Shown here piece after piece: positions 18,084 through 27,227 of a DNA stretch of 64,000 nucleotides; the stretch's first letter is position 1, and each line of letters starts with the position of its first letter. The notes beneath the pieces are model-generated. The model was not told the origin of the DNA. It made no database searches and saw only the letters and a list, made by a program, of their open reading frames with translations. Origin of the DNA: Xaviernesmea oryzae (GTDB lineage Bacteria; Pseudomonadota; Alphaproteobacteria; Rhizobiales; Rhizobiaceae). Position numbers and translations under genes: made by a program. The DNA lies in NCBI RefSeq assembly GCF_900177415.1, contig NZ_FXAF01000006.1:458001-522000 (forward strand), given 5' to 3'.

Positions 18084-19148
18084 ATGAGCTCCTCCGCAAA
18101 CCCCATCCGCGTCCTCGTCGCCGGCCTCGGCAATATGGGCCGCAGCCACGCCGTCGCCTATCACAACAATCCGGGCTTTGAGATCGCCGGCCTCGTCAAT
18201 CGCTCGAAACGCGGCCTGCCGTCCGAACTCGACGCCTATCCACTTTTTACCGATTTCGAGCAGGCATTGCGCGAAACGAAGCCGGATCTCTGCTCGATCA
18301 ACACCTACTCCGACAGCCACGCGGATTATGCCGTCATGGCCTTGGAGGCCGGTTGCGATGTTTTCGTGGAAAAACCTCTCGCCACAACGGTGGCGGATGC
18401 GGAACGTGTCGTCGCGGCTGCGAAGCGGCACGGCCGCAAGCTGGTGGTCGGTTATATCCTCCGCCACCATCCCTCCTGGATGCGGCTGATCGCCGAAGCC
18501 CGCAAGCTCGGCCCGCCCTATGTCTTCCGCATGAATCTCAACCAGCAGTCCTCGGGCGACAAATGGGACGTCCACAAGGCGCTGATGCAGACGACGCCGC
18601 CGATCGTCGATTGCGGCGTGCACTATGTCGACGTCTGGTGCCAGATCACCGACGCCAGGGCCGTCGAGGTGCGCGGCATGGGCCTCAGGATGACCGAGGA
18701 GATCGCGCCGGACATGTACAATTATGGCCACATGCAGGTCCTGTTCGAGGACGGCTCGGTCGGCTGGTACGAGGCCGGCTGGGGGCCGATGATGTCGGAG
18801 ATGGCCTTCTTCGTGAAGGACGTCATGTCGCCCAGGGGCTCGGTCTCGATCCTCGTCGACGCCAAAGCAAAATCCGACGACATCGACACGCATACGAAAA
18901 CCTCGGTGATCCGGGTCCACTCGGCCGAAACCGGCCCCGATGGCTTGTTTCTCCGGCCGGACGAGGATCTGTCCATGTCCGGCGAGCCGGACCACCAGAA
19001 GCTCTGCGATCTCGAACAGGCCTATGTGCTGAAGGCCATTCGCGAAGATATCGATCTCACCCGGCACATGGACGACGCCGTGCAGTCGCTGCGCATCTGC
19101 CTCGCGGCGGATGAGAGCGTGCGCACCGGCAAGCCCGTACGCCTGTAA
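18084..19148 (+). CDS. Gfo/Idh/MocA-family NAD(P)-dependent oxidoreductase
   Basis: 354 residues, AAGGA upstream of the ATG. The N-terminal Rossmann fold shows VLVAGLGNMGRSHAVAYHNN and the family motif EKPLATT near residue 94; a dehydrogenase C-terminal domain follows, with H174-type residues in VDCGVHYVDVW. Such enzymes oxidise or epimerise sugars. Between the permeases and ATPase of the amino-sugar importer it probably acts on an imported sugar or lactyl derivative, but the substrate is not known. Confidence 0.85.
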   Translation: MSSSANPIRVLVAGLGNMGRSHAVAYHNNPGFEIAGLVNRSKRGLPSELDAYPLFTDFEQALRETKPDLCSINTYSDSHADYAVMALEAGCDVFVEKPLATTVADAERVVAAAKRHGRKLVVGYILRHHPSWMRLIAEARKLGPPYVFRMNLNQQSSGDKWDVHKALMQTTPPIVDCGVHYVDVWCQITDARAVEVRGMGLRMTEEIAPDMYNYGHMQVLFEDGSVGWYEAGWGPMMSEMAFFVKDVMSPRGSVSILVDAKAKSDDIDTHTKTSVIRVHSAETGPDGLFLRPDEDLSMSGEPDHQKLCDLEQAYVLKAIREDIDLTRHMDDAVQSLRICLAADESVRTGKPVRL

Positions 19149-19171
19149 GCCGTCTCTGAAGGAAAACGCCC

Positions 19172-20173
19172 TTGGGTTCCCTGCAACTGAAATCCATCCG
19201 CAAGGCCTTCGGCACGCATGAGGTGCTGAAGGGCATCGACCTGGACGTGAAGGACGGCGAGTTCGTGATCTTCGTCGGTCCCTCCGGCTGCGGCAAGTCC
19301 ACGCTGCTGCGTGTCATCGCCGGCCTGGAGGACGCGACCTCCGGCAGTATCCGCATCGACGGCCAGGAAGTGGCGGCCGTGCCGCCTGCCAAGCGCGGCA
19401 TCGCCATGGTCTTCCAGTCCTACGCGCTCTATCCGCATCTGACGGTGAAGGACAATATGGGCCTCGGCCTGAAACAGGCCGGCACCGAAAAGGCCGAGAT
19501 CGACAGGAGGGTCGCCAAGGCATCCTCCATGCTGGCGCTGGATCCCTATCTCGCCCGCCGTCCTGCCGAATTGTCCGGTGGCCAGCGTCAGCGCGTCGCG
19601 ATCGGCCGCGCCATCGTGCGCGAACCAAAACTTTTCCTGTTCGACGAGCCGCTGTCCAATCTCGACGCGGCACTGCGGGTCCAGACGCGCCTGGAGATCG
19701 CCGGCCTGCACCGCCGCCTGAAGGCGACGATGATCTACGTCACCCACGATCAGGTCGAGGCGATGACGCTGGCCGACAAGATCGTCGTGCTGAATGCCGG
19801 TGCGATCGAACAGATCGGCTCGCCGATGGATCTCTATAATAAGCCGGCTAATATTTTCGTTGCAGGTTTCATCGGCTCGCCCCAGATGAACTTCATTCCG
19901 GCCGGGAAGCTGGGCGACACCGAAGCAAAGACGATCGGCATTCGCCCGGAACACATTGCCCTCTCACGCGAAAGCGGCGACTGGAAGGGCAAGGTGATTC
20001 ATGTGGAACATCTCGGCGCCGACACGATCGTCTATCTGGAAACGGAAGCCACCGGCCTGCTGACCGTCCGCCTGTTCGGCGAACACGCCTACAAGCCGGA
20101 CGACGTGGTTTTCGCCACGCCCGACAAGGCGAGCCAGCACCGTTTCGACACCGGCGACCGGGCGATTGCCTAG
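19172..20173 (+). CDS. ABC sugar transporter ATPase, UgpC/MsmK type
   Basis: 333 residues from TTG 19172 with AAGGA upstream. Walker [10 protein letters not shown], signature [14 protein letters not shown] and Walker [13 protein letters not shown] are present, followed by a C-terminal TOBE-like regulatory domain. It energises the permeases at 16054-17854. Its TAG stop is the first three bases of the inverted-repeat element at 20171. Confidence 0.92.
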   Translation: MGSLQLKSIRKAFGTHEVLKGIDLDVKDGEFVIFVGPSGCGKSTLLRVIAGLEDATSGSIRIDGQEVAAVPPAKRGIAMVFQSYALYPHLTVKDNMGLGLKQAGTEKAEIDRRVAKASSMLALDPYLARRPAELSGGQRQRVAIGRAIVREPKLFLFDEPLSNLDAALRVQTRLEIAGLHRRLKATMIYVTHDQVEAMTLADKIVVLNAGAIEQIGSPMDLYNKPANIFVAGFIGSPQMNFIPAGKLGDTEAKTIGIRPEHIALSRESGDWKGKVIHVEHLGADTIVYLETEATGLLTVRLFGEHAYKPDDVVFATPDKASQHRFDTGDRAIA

Positions 20174-20443
20174 AGCGTTTCCTTGTTGGATTGAAGCATT
20201 CTGTTGGCTCAAACGGAGTCGGATGGTCGACCGGCTGGCGCAGGTCGTAGCCCCGCCCTACGGCCGAGCCAGCCGGTCGATCAGGCGGCCCGTTTCAGCC
20301 AACCCGCAGGGCCGGGCATCTTTCCGCCGGGATCAAAGGCGATCGGCTCGGACGTACCAAGGGGTATGCCCTTCGCCGATCGCCCTTGCCCCAACGAAAA
20401 CCTGCTCCGGCAGAATGCTTCAATCTAACAAAGAAACGCTCTA
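20171..20443. repeat. 273-bp inverted-repeat element containing both flanking stop codons
   Basis: The 33-bp ends (20171-20203 and 20411-20443) match in inverted orientation at 31 of 33 positions, beginning TAGAGCGTTTC. Nested inside are a perfect 13-bp palindrome arm pair (20227-20239 with 20268-20280), a near-perfect 12-bp pair (about 20203-20214 with 20291-20302) and a 10-bp pair (20338-20347 with 20375-20384). No ORF lies inside. The TAG of the left gene and the TAG of the right gene are the outermost bases. It looks like a MITE-like or mosaic palindromic unit that also ends both convergent transcripts. Confidence 0.8.
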
Positions 20444-21340
20444 GTCCCCTGTCGTCAGCAGCTTGGCGCCGCCGGCCGCCTGGACCGCCAGACTGCCGAA
20501 GCGGATGCCCGCTCTCAGGCAGGCCTCTTCGGAATTGCCGTTCAGCCATGCGTGGATGAAGCCGGCGTTGAAGGCGTCGCCGGCGCCGGTCGTATCGACG
20601 ACCGGCACGGTCTCGGCCGGCGCACGCAGCATCCTTCCGTTCGACATGGTCCAGGCGCCCTCCGCGCCGCCTTTCACGACGACGAGCGGAAAGGCGAGCG
20701 ACAGTTTCCGGATCGCCACCTGCGGATCGGCCGAACCGGTAATCGCCTCCGCCTCCTCGAGGTTCGGCAGGAAGAGGTCGACGCCCTCGCAGGCCCGCAG
20801 GAGGCCGCGGTCGTAGATCAGCGTCGCATCCCAGCTAGGATCGAGCGAGACGGTGAGACCCTTTTCCTTGGCGCGGGAAACGAGGTCCGGGATTTCGTGC
20901 AGCGTCGCATATTCGGCGATGTGGAGGTGCCGCAGCTTTTCCCAATCGAGAGCTTTCTCCAGCGTTGCGGGAAGAGCCGGTCCGGCGCGGCGGGTGAGGA
21001 AGGCGCGATCCTGGCCGACGACTGCGGCCACGGTGACTTGCGGTCCCGCATCCTCGGCATGTTCGACGAAGCGCAGGTCGACGCCGCTTTCCCGGATCTG
21101 GGTCTCGACGCCGGCCGAAAGCGAATCCGTTCCGAGCCGTGCGGCAAGCGCCACCTTGCGGCCGGCATGGGCGAGATGGGCAGCCGCGATGAAGGCGCCG
21201 CCGCCGGCAGCTATCTCCATGCCGCTCGCAAAGAGCTCGCGCCCGAGCACCGGCAGGTGGTCGAGGCCCGTGAAAATAAGGTCGCAATAGACCCGCCCGA
21301 TGCTGAGCACCGCGGATCTTGTCTCGGCATGCATCATCAT
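20441..21340 (-). CDS. PfkB/ribokinase-family sugar kinase
   Basis: 299 residues. Ribokinase-fold motifs are [20 protein letters not shown] near residue 46 and [14 protein letters not shown] near 250, with the catalytic Asp in the latter. The start overlaps the ATPase stop (ATGA), and it is last of six tightly packed genes. It presumably phosphorylates the sugar released from the imported substrate; the sugar is unknown. The stop TAG comes from the inverted-repeat element. Confidence 0.9.
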   Translation of the reverse strand: MMMHAETRSAVLSIGRVYCDLIFTGLDHLPVLGRELFASGMEIAAGGGAFIAAAHLAHAGRKVALAARLGTDSLSAGVETQIRESGVDLRFVEHAEDAGPQVTVAAVVGQDRAFLTRRAGPALPATLEKALDWEKLRHLHIAEYATLHEIPDLVSRAKEKGLTVSLDPSWDATLIYDRGLLRACEGVDLFLPNLEEAEAITGSADPQVAIRKLSLAFPLVVVKGGAEGAWTMSNGRMLRAPAETVPVVDTTGAGDAFNAGFIHAWLNGNSEEACLRAGIRFGSLAVQAAGGAKLLTTGD

Positions 21341-22377
21341 GAACGGCCCAGAAACTTCTCTGTGCTGGCGTCGAAGAGGTAAAGGCTGCCGGGTGCGGCT
21401 TCGCAGGCGAGCTCGCCGCCGACAGCAGGGATGAATTTCTCCCGCGCCGTGGCAATAACAGATGTCTCGCCGGCTTCAAGATGCACCAGCGTTTCCGGTC
21501 CCAGCGGCTCGACGGCGGTCACCGTCCCCTTGAAGCCGAAGCCGCTGCCGTTTGCCGCATTCGGATGGGCGGCGAGGTCGTGCGGCCGGACGCCGATCAG
21601 GATGTCGCCGGCCGCCGCCATATCCACACCGGAGCCGTTGCGCCTGCCCCGCACGAGGTTCATCGACGGGCTGCCGATGAAGCGGGCGGTGAACACGTCG
21701 ACCGGACTCTCGTAAAGCTCGGCAGGTGTGCCGACCTGCAGGATATTGCCGTCCTTCATGACGACGATCCGGTCGGCCATGGTCATGGCCTCGATCTGGT
21801 CGTGGGTGACATAGACCGTCGTAGTCTTCAGCCGCTGGTGCAGGCGCTTGATCTCGATGCGCATCTGGGAGCGGAGCTGGGCATCCAGGTTCGAAAGCGG
21901 CTCGTCGAACAGGAAGGCGACAGGGTCGCGCACCATGGCGCGGCCGATCGCGACGCGCTGTCGCTGGCCGCCGGAAAGAGCGGCCGGCCGGCGGTCGAGC
22001 AAGGCTTCGAGGCCGAGGATCTTGCCGGCCTCCTCGATCCTTTTGTCCTTCTCGGCCTTGCCGAGCTTCGACGTGTAGAGCCCGAAACCGATGTTCTGGC
22101 GCACCGTCATATGCGGATAGATCGCGTAGTTCTGGAACACCATGGCGATATTGCGCTGCTTCGGCTCGCGCTCATTGACGACCGCGTCTCCGATCTTCAG
22201 CGTCCCGCCGGAGATCTCCTCCAGCCCCGCGATCATCCTGAGCGTCGTCGATTTGCCGCAACCCGACGGGCCGACGAAGACGACGAATTCCCCGTCGGCG
22301 ATCGAAAGGTCGATGCCTTTGACCGCTTCGACCTTGCCGTAGCGCTTTACGATTTTTTCCAGTTCGATCGTCGCCAT
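21337..22377 (-). CDS. ABC sugar transporter ATPase, MalK/UgpC type
   Basis: 346 residues; Walker [10 protein letters not shown], signature [14 protein letters not shown], Walker [12 protein letters not shown], and a C-terminal regulatory domain ([12 protein letters not shown]). The start codon overlaps the lyase stop by one base (TGATG). It powers the permeases at 23890-25682. Confidence 0.92.
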   Translation of the reverse strand: MATIELEKIVKRYGKVEAVKGIDLSIADGEFVVFVGPSGCGKSTTLRMIAGLEEISGGTLKIGDAVVNEREPKQRNIAMVFQNYAIYPHMTVRQNIGFGLYTSKLGKAEKDKRIEEAGKILGLEALLDRRPAALSGGQRQRVAIGRAMVRDPVAFLFDEPLSNLDAQLRSQMRIEIKRLHQRLKTTTVYVTHDQIEAMTMADRIVVMKDGNILQVGTPAELYESPVDVFTARFIGSPSMNLVRGRRNGSGVDMAAAGDILIGVRPHDLAAHPNAANGSGFGFKGTVTAVEPLGPETLVHLEAGETSVIATAREKFIPAVGGELACEAAPGSLYLFDASTEKFLGRS

Positions 22378-23885
22378 CAGCGGGCTCCCACGAGAGCGGT
22401 GAATTTCTCTTCCAGTTCGGCAGCGGCAGCGGCTTCGTGATCAGCCGCCTTCTTCGCCTCTGCCTCGAACGTGGTGAGTTTTTCGCGATAGGCGGCGAGT
22501 GCCTCTTGCATCGGTTCCGGCGCCGGACCGCCGAACCGGCCGCGCACGGCGACGAAATGCTCCGGCGAGACGATTTCCCTGAACTTCGCGGGATCGACGG
22601 ATGGCTTGCGGCCGGTCAGATGCTCGAAGGCCTTGAGGAAGGGCTCGTAACCGTCGTCCGTCAGGCTGCCCTTGGCGGCAACCACGCTCTTCGCGGTCGC
22701 GGCGGCGATCTCATGCGCCTCGCGGAAGGAAAGCCCCTCGATGCGCACCAGCGAGTCGGCGAGTTCGGTGATGGTGATGCAGGAGCGTCGGATGTTCTGG
22801 TCGACACGCTCCGGATCGATGCTGATCTGGCCGATCAGGGCGGCGAGCAGGTCGAGCACGCGCGACGCCGAGGCGAAGGCCTCGTAACCCATGCCCTGGG
22901 TCTCCCCCTCGCTGTCGTTCATATCGGTGAAGGGCGTGTTGTGCATCACGTCGAGTACGGTTCGCGCCCGGCCGAATGTCTGGCTGGCGAGATGGCGCAG
23001 GTGCTCGATCGGCACGGGATTGCGCTTCTGCGGCATGATCGAGGAGATCTGCACCAGCGCGTTCGGCACGTAGATCTGCCCGACTTCGAAACTCGTCCAG
23101 AACTGGAAATCCTGGATCAGCCGGCCGAGATGCAGGAACATCAGTTCGATCGCCGAATAGGTGGAGGTCGTGTAGTCGACTGCCGCGATGCAGGAGTAGG
23201 AGTTGCGAAGCGGCGCGGAAAAGCCGAGCAGTTTCGCGACACGGGCGCGATCGATCGGAAAGCCGGACGTGGTGATCGCAGCCGCCCCCATGGGTGACAG
23301 GTCGACGATCTTCCGCGCTTCGGCAAAGCGTTCGATGTCGCGGATCAGCACTTCGATCGCCGCCGAGAGATAATGGCCGAACGTGGTCGGCTGGGCCGGC
23401 TGACCGTGCGTATAGGCGACGATCAGCGTCGATTTCTGCCGCTCGGCGGCGTCGATCATGGCGCCAAGGAGCTTCCGCGCCTTTTCCATCAGCGTATCTA
23501 TCCGCTCCTTGAGACCCAATTTGAAGAGCGTGTGGTCGATGTCGTTGCGCGAGCGGGCAGTGTGGAGGCGCCCGGCGATATCGACGCCGATCCGCGCTTT
23601 CAGCTCCTTCTCGATCAGGAAGAAGAAGTCTTCCACCTCGCCGGTATAGACGAGCGTCGAAGGGTCGATTTCCCTGTCGATGGCTTCGAGGGCGTTGGCG
23701 ATCTTCCCAGCCAGCTCCTTGTCGAGGATACCCGTCTCCACCAGCATGACGAGATGGGCGCGGTCGATCCTGCGGAAGCCGTCGACATGATGGCTCTTGG
23801 CGCCATCGAAGAGAGGTCGGAGAACCGTCTCCTTGTAGACCGGATCCGGGAACTTGCTGGTGTCGGAAAGGCGCGGGTCCGCCAT
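22377..23885 (-). CDS. Argininosuccinate-lyase-like enzyme of the fumarase/aspartase superfamily
   Basis: 502 residues, longer than ordinary ArgH (about 460-470). Conserved superfamily regions are [11 protein letters not shown] (C1), [14 protein letters not shown] with the acid/base His (C2) and [11 protein letters not shown] with the catalytic Ser (C3). It departs from ArgH in C3 (KKNPD becomes KRNPV) and in the EDVH motif (here EDFF). A C-terminal helical tail rich in Ala/Glu is added. Embedded between permease and ATPase genes, it should cleave an imported N-substituted aspartate-like compound with release of fumarate, not serve arginine synthesis. EDDS lyase is a comparable long family member. 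Substrate unknown. Confidence 0.8.
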   Translation of the reverse strand: MADPRLSDTSKFPDPVYKETVLRPLFDGAKSHHVDGFRRIDRAHLVMLVETGILDKELAGKIANALEAIDREIDPSTLVYTGEVEDFFFLIEKELKARIGVDIAGRLHTARSRNDIDHTLFKLGLKERIDTLMEKARKLLGAMIDAAERQKSTLIVAYTHGQPAQPTTFGHYLSAAIEVLIRDIERFAEARKIVDLSPMGAAAITTSGFPIDRARVAKLLGFSAPLRNSYSCIAAVDYTTSTYSAIELMFLHLGRLIQDFQFWTSFEVGQIYVPNALVQISSIMPQKRNPVPIEHLRHLASQTFGRARTVLDVMHNTPFTDMNDSEGETQGMGYEAFASASRVLDLLAALIGQISIDPERVDQNIRRSCITITELADSLVRIEGLSFREAHEIAAATAKSVVAAKGSLTDDGYEPFLKAFEHLTGRKPSVDPAKFREIVSPEHFVAVRGRFGGPAPEPMQEALAAYREKLTTFEAEAKKAADHEAAAAAELEEKFTALVGAR

Positions 23886-23889
23886 GGCA

Positions 23890-24744
23890 TTATCCTTTCA
23901 GGCCCGCCAGCATCACGCCGCGGACGATGTAGCGCTGCAGGACGATGAAGACGAGAAGCGTGGGAATGGTCGCGATGGCCGCCCCTGTCATGATCATCTC
24001 CCACTGGATGGACTGTTCGACGGCGAAGCTCGAAAGCCCGACCGGCAGCGTATAGAGTTCCTTGCTTGTGGTGACGATGAGCGGCCAGAAGAAGGCCGTC
24101 CAGTTGCCGAGGAAGGTGAAGATCGCGAGCGCCGAAAGGGCGGGCGTCACCAGCGGCAGGGCCACCTTCCACCAGATCTGGAACTCGTTGAGGCCGTCGA
24201 CGCGGGCCGCCTCGATGAAGTCGTTCGGCACCGTCTCGAAGAATTGCTTCATCAGGAAGGTGCCGAAGGCCGTCATCATGCCGGGGAACATGATGCCCCA
24301 GTAGCTGTCCAGCCACCCGAGCTGGCTCGACATGAGGTACCACGGGATGACGAGCATCTCGGTCGGGATCATCAGGGTGGAGAGGATCGCCAGGAAGATG
24401 AAGTAGCGGCCGCGGAACTCGAACTTGGCGAGCGTGTAGCCGACGAGACTATCGAAGAAGCAGTTCGACAGGGTGACGATGACCGCGACCAGCATCGAGT
24501 TGAAGAACCAGCGCATGAAACGCCCGTCCGCCAGCACGGCGATATAGTTGGCGAGCGTCGGCGAGGCCGGAATGAGTCTGAGATCGTAGACCTGATCTGC
24601 GGTCTTCAGCGAGGTCGAGAACATGAAGGCGAGCGGCGAGACCATGATCAGCCCGCCGATCAGAAGCAGCGTCCAGGCGATGATCCTGCCAGGACGGATA
24701 TTGGCCCTGTAGAGCGGAGGGGAGAGAGTCGCGGCGTCGCTCAT
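23890..24744 (-). CDS. ABC sugar transporter permease, MalG type
   Basis: 284 residues from ATG 24744, which overlaps the partner permease stop (ATGA); the longer upstream reading frame is rejected because it lies inside that gene. Six membrane segments and the EAA loop EAARVDGLNEFQIWWKVALP are present. The stop lies four bases from the lyase start. Confidence 0.9.
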   Translation of the reverse strand: MSDAATLSPPLYRANIRPGRIIAWTLLLIGGLIMVSPLAFMFSTSLKTADQVYDLRLIPASPTLANYIAVLADGRFMRWFFNSMLVAVIVTLSNCFFDSLVGYTLAKFEFRGRYFIFLAILSTLMIPTEMLVIPWYLMSSQLGWLDSYWGIMFPGMMTAFGTFLMKQFFETVPNDFIEAARVDGLNEFQIWWKVALPLVTPALSALAIFTFLGNWTAFFWPLIVTTSKELYTLPVGLSSFAVEQSIQWEMIMTGAAIATIPTLLVFIVLQRYIVRGVMLAGLKG

Positions 24745-25682
24745 TTCTTTTCCCTCAGGATCCAGAGCTGCAGCAGCGAGACGATCAGCAGAATGGTGAA
24801 GAGCACCACGGTCTGCGCCGCGGCGTAACCCATGGCATAGGAGTTGAACGCGGTCTGGTAGATCATCAGCACCAGCGGCTTGGTCGATCCGAGCGGCCCG
24901 CCGGGATCGTTGGTGGTCATGTTGTAGACCTGGTCGAAGATGCGCAGGAAGCCGATCGACGAGAAGACCACGAGGAAGACGGTGGTGGGTTTCAGGAGCG
25001 GCAGGGTGATCTTGCGAAGGATCGCCCATTCGCCGAGACCGTCGATTCGCGCGGCCTCGTAGAAAGTGGTCGGGATGGCGCGAAGTCCCGCCATGAAGAT
25101 GATGATTTGGAAGCCCAGCCCGGCCCAGATCGCCGTCACCATGATCGAATAGAGCGCCTGGTCGACCGAGCGGATGAAAGGCTGCTGAGGAATGCCGATC
25201 ATGCCGAAGACGTCGTTGATGACGCCGATCGGCGGCGGCTGGTAGAACCAGCGCCAGACCCAGGCCATGGCCGCGGCGGTCGTGAGATAGGGCAGGAAAT
25301 AGAGCGCCCGGATGAAGCCGTGCATGAAACGCACGCGGTCGAGATAGAAGGCGATCGTGAAGGCGACGACGAGGCTGATCGGCGTGCCGACGATCAGGTA
25401 GGTGAAGGTGTTCTTGAACACCTTCCAGAACTGCGGATCCTTGAACAGCTTGGCATAATTGGCGATGCCGATGAATTTCGCCGGACGCAGCAGGTCCCAG
25501 TTGGTGAAGGACAGCCAGAAGGCTTGCGCTGTCGGATAGAAGCGGATCACCGTGTAGAAGAGGATCGGCAGCGCCAGGAAACCCCAGACCCAGAGGAGCC
25601 GTTTCGTCCGCATGGAAAGGCGGTCCCCGAAGGACCCGCCGGGGCGGCCTGCCGCCGCCCCCTGCTGTTCAATCGTAGCCAT
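24741..25682 (-). CDS. ABC sugar transporter permease, MalF type
   Basis: 313 residues from ATG 25682. Six membrane segments, a proline-containing periplasmic loop, and the EAA loop EAARIDGLGEWAILRKITLP. It lies 28 bases after the binding-protein stop and forms the channel with the next gene. Confidence 0.9.
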   Translation of the reverse strand: MATIEQQGAAAGRPGGSFGDRLSMRTKRLLWVWGFLALPILFYTVIRFYPTAQAFWLSFTNWDLLRPAKFIGIANYAKLFKDPQFWKVFKNTFTYLIVGTPISLVVAFTIAFYLDRVRFMHGFIRALYFLPYLTTAAAMAWVWRWFYQPPPIGVINDVFGMIGIPQQPFIRSVDQALYSIMVTAIWAGLGFQIIIFMAGLRAIPTTFYEAARIDGLGEWAILRKITLPLLKPTTVFLVVFSSIGFLRIFDQVYNMTTNDPGGPLGSTKPLVLMIYQTAFNSYAMGYAAAQTVVLFTILLIVSLLQLWILREKK

Positions 25683-25710
25683 GGCCGGCCCCGTCAAAGA
25701 TGGAGTCGGA

Positions 25711-26964
25711 TTACGGCTTGGCCGCGTCGATGATTTCCTGCTCGGCCTCGGCGGCCTGCTTGATGGAGTCCTCGACGGACTGGCCCTCGAGCAGCACGCG
25801 ATTCGCCATGTCGATCGCGTTCTGACGCTGGGCGGCTTCATCCAGGAAGAGCGTGGTATGGGCGTATTCCAGGCCCTTGAGGAACGGTCCGTAGATCGGG
25901 TCCTTGAGATTGGCCTCCGTGAGAGCTGCGGCCCGGCGCGCCGGCAGTTCGCCGACCGTCTTCAGCCAGATCGCCATGGCTTCCGGGGAGGTCAGATAGG
26001 CTAGGAACTTCTTGGAGGCTTCCAGCTCCTCGCCGGTCGTCTTGGCGCTGATGCCGTTGGCGAAGTAGCTGGCATAGTTGGAGCGCACGCCCTCATTGTT
26101 GGCCGGCAGCTCCGTCACGCCCCATTCGAAATCCTTGATCGAGCCGAACGCGCCGAGGCGGAAGGTGCCGTCGATCGTCATGCCCGCCTTGCCGCCGCGA
26201 AAGGCAGCCTGGCCTTCGTCCATGAAGCCGGCGGCGCCGATCTTCTTCTCGAGCTGCAGGCTGGTATAGAACTTCAGGGCCTTGATGCCGGCCTCGCTGT
26301 CATAGGCGACCTTGGTGTCGTTGTCCGTGTAGGGAGTGCCGCCGAACTGGCGGATCAGCACTTCGCGCCACCATTGATGGTCCTGGCCGCCCATGTCGAG
26401 CGTGGAGCCTGCGACGGTGAGATTGCCGGATGCGTCGTGCTTGGCGATCTTCTCGGCTGCCGCGACATATTCGTCGAGCGTCTTCGGCGGATTGTTTGGA
26501 TCGAGGCCGGCTTCGGTGAAGAGCTTCTTGTTGTAGAAGAGGGCGAGCGAGCGCACAGCCGTCGGCAGGCCGTAATAGTCGTCGCCGCGCTTCATGGCGG
26601 AGACGATCGGGAAGAATTCGCTTTCGATCTTGTCATGCGGGAAGGCGTCGGTCGGCAGCGGCTGCAGCAGGCCGCCGGCCGCGAACTTGTCGAGCCAGCC
26701 GTAGAAAAGCTGCAGGACGTCAGGGCCGTTGCCGGCCATGTTGGCGGCGATCACGCGGGTCTGGTAATCGGCATAGGGAAAGGTGACCTGCTTGACGGTG
26801 ATGTCGGGATTGGCCTTCTGGAACTCGGCGATGAGCTGGTCCATCGCCTTCACGCGCGTTTCGAAGACATATTGCCAGTATTCGATCTCGACCGCCTGTG
26901 CGGCATTGAATGCGAATGTGCTGAAGCCGGCGACGAGACCGGCCAACAAGGTTGCCTTGCGCAT
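25711..26964 (-). CDS. ABC sugar-binding protein of the lyase/PfkB locus
   Basis: 417 residues from ATG 26964 with GGAGG five bases upstream; the signal peptide runs to about residue 25 (FAFNAAQAVE). Family 1 solute-binding signatures: FQKANPDITVKQVTFPY, FYNKKLFTEAGLDPNNPP and GKAGMTIDGTFRLGAFG. It is first in a six-gene operon ending with the PfkB kinase, and is divergent from the ROK regulator gene, which likely controls it through the palindrome at 27145-27176. Confidence 0.9.
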   Translation of the reverse strand: MRKATLLAGLVAGFSTFAFNAAQAVEIEYWQYVFETRVKAMDQLIAEFQKANPDITVKQVTFPYADYQTRVIAANMAGNGPDVLQLFYGWLDKFAAGGLLQPLPTDAFPHDKIESEFFPIVSAMKRGDDYYGLPTAVRSLALFYNKKLFTEAGLDPNNPPKTLDEYVAAAEKIAKHDASGNLTVAGSTLDMGGQDHQWWREVLIRQFGGTPYTDNDTKVAYDSEAGIKALKFYTSLQLEKKIGAAGFMDEGQAAFRGGKAGMTIDGTFRLGAFGSIKDFEWGVTELPANNEGVRSNYASYFANGISAKTTGEELEASKKFLAYLTSPEAMAIWLKTVGELPARRAAALTEANLKDPIYGPFLKGLEYAHTTLFLDEAAQRQNAIDMANRVLLEGQSVEDSIKQAAEAEQEIIDAAKP

Positions 26965-27144
26965 GTGAGCCTCCATTTGCCCCGCCGGGTCAGCCGGTTT
27001 TGGGGTCTGATTGTTCCCTGCATCCGTCCGCATGCCGCGGTCCGGTGCGTTTATTGATTTCCGGAAGGTAGCCTTCCGTCCGAGCACTGCGGCCCCTTTT
27101 GCCCCAGCCCTGTCTCTTACGGTTCCCTGACGGCGCTCGTTTGT

Positions 27145-27176
27145 CAATAAGATAATTTACTTGAATTATTCTATTG
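27145..27176. promoter_or_regulatory. Putative ROK-regulator operator palindrome
   Basis: An AT-rich 32-bp imperfect palindrome, CAATAAGATAATTTAC followed by TTGAATTATTCTATTG, matches its complement at 12 of 16 positions. It is the only AT-rich segment between the divergent binding-protein and ROK genes. NagC/Mlc-type ROK proteins bind AT-rich palindromes of this form. Confidence 0.55.
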
Positions 27177-27227
27177 CGGGAAACCGTTTTCCGGCGTTAT
27201 GAATTCCCGAAACTGGAAGTCGGCGAC

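Noticed and set aside
20171..20443. Insertion sequence
   Set aside because: Inverted ends are present but the interior is only about 207 bp and encodes no transposase; no target duplication was identified.
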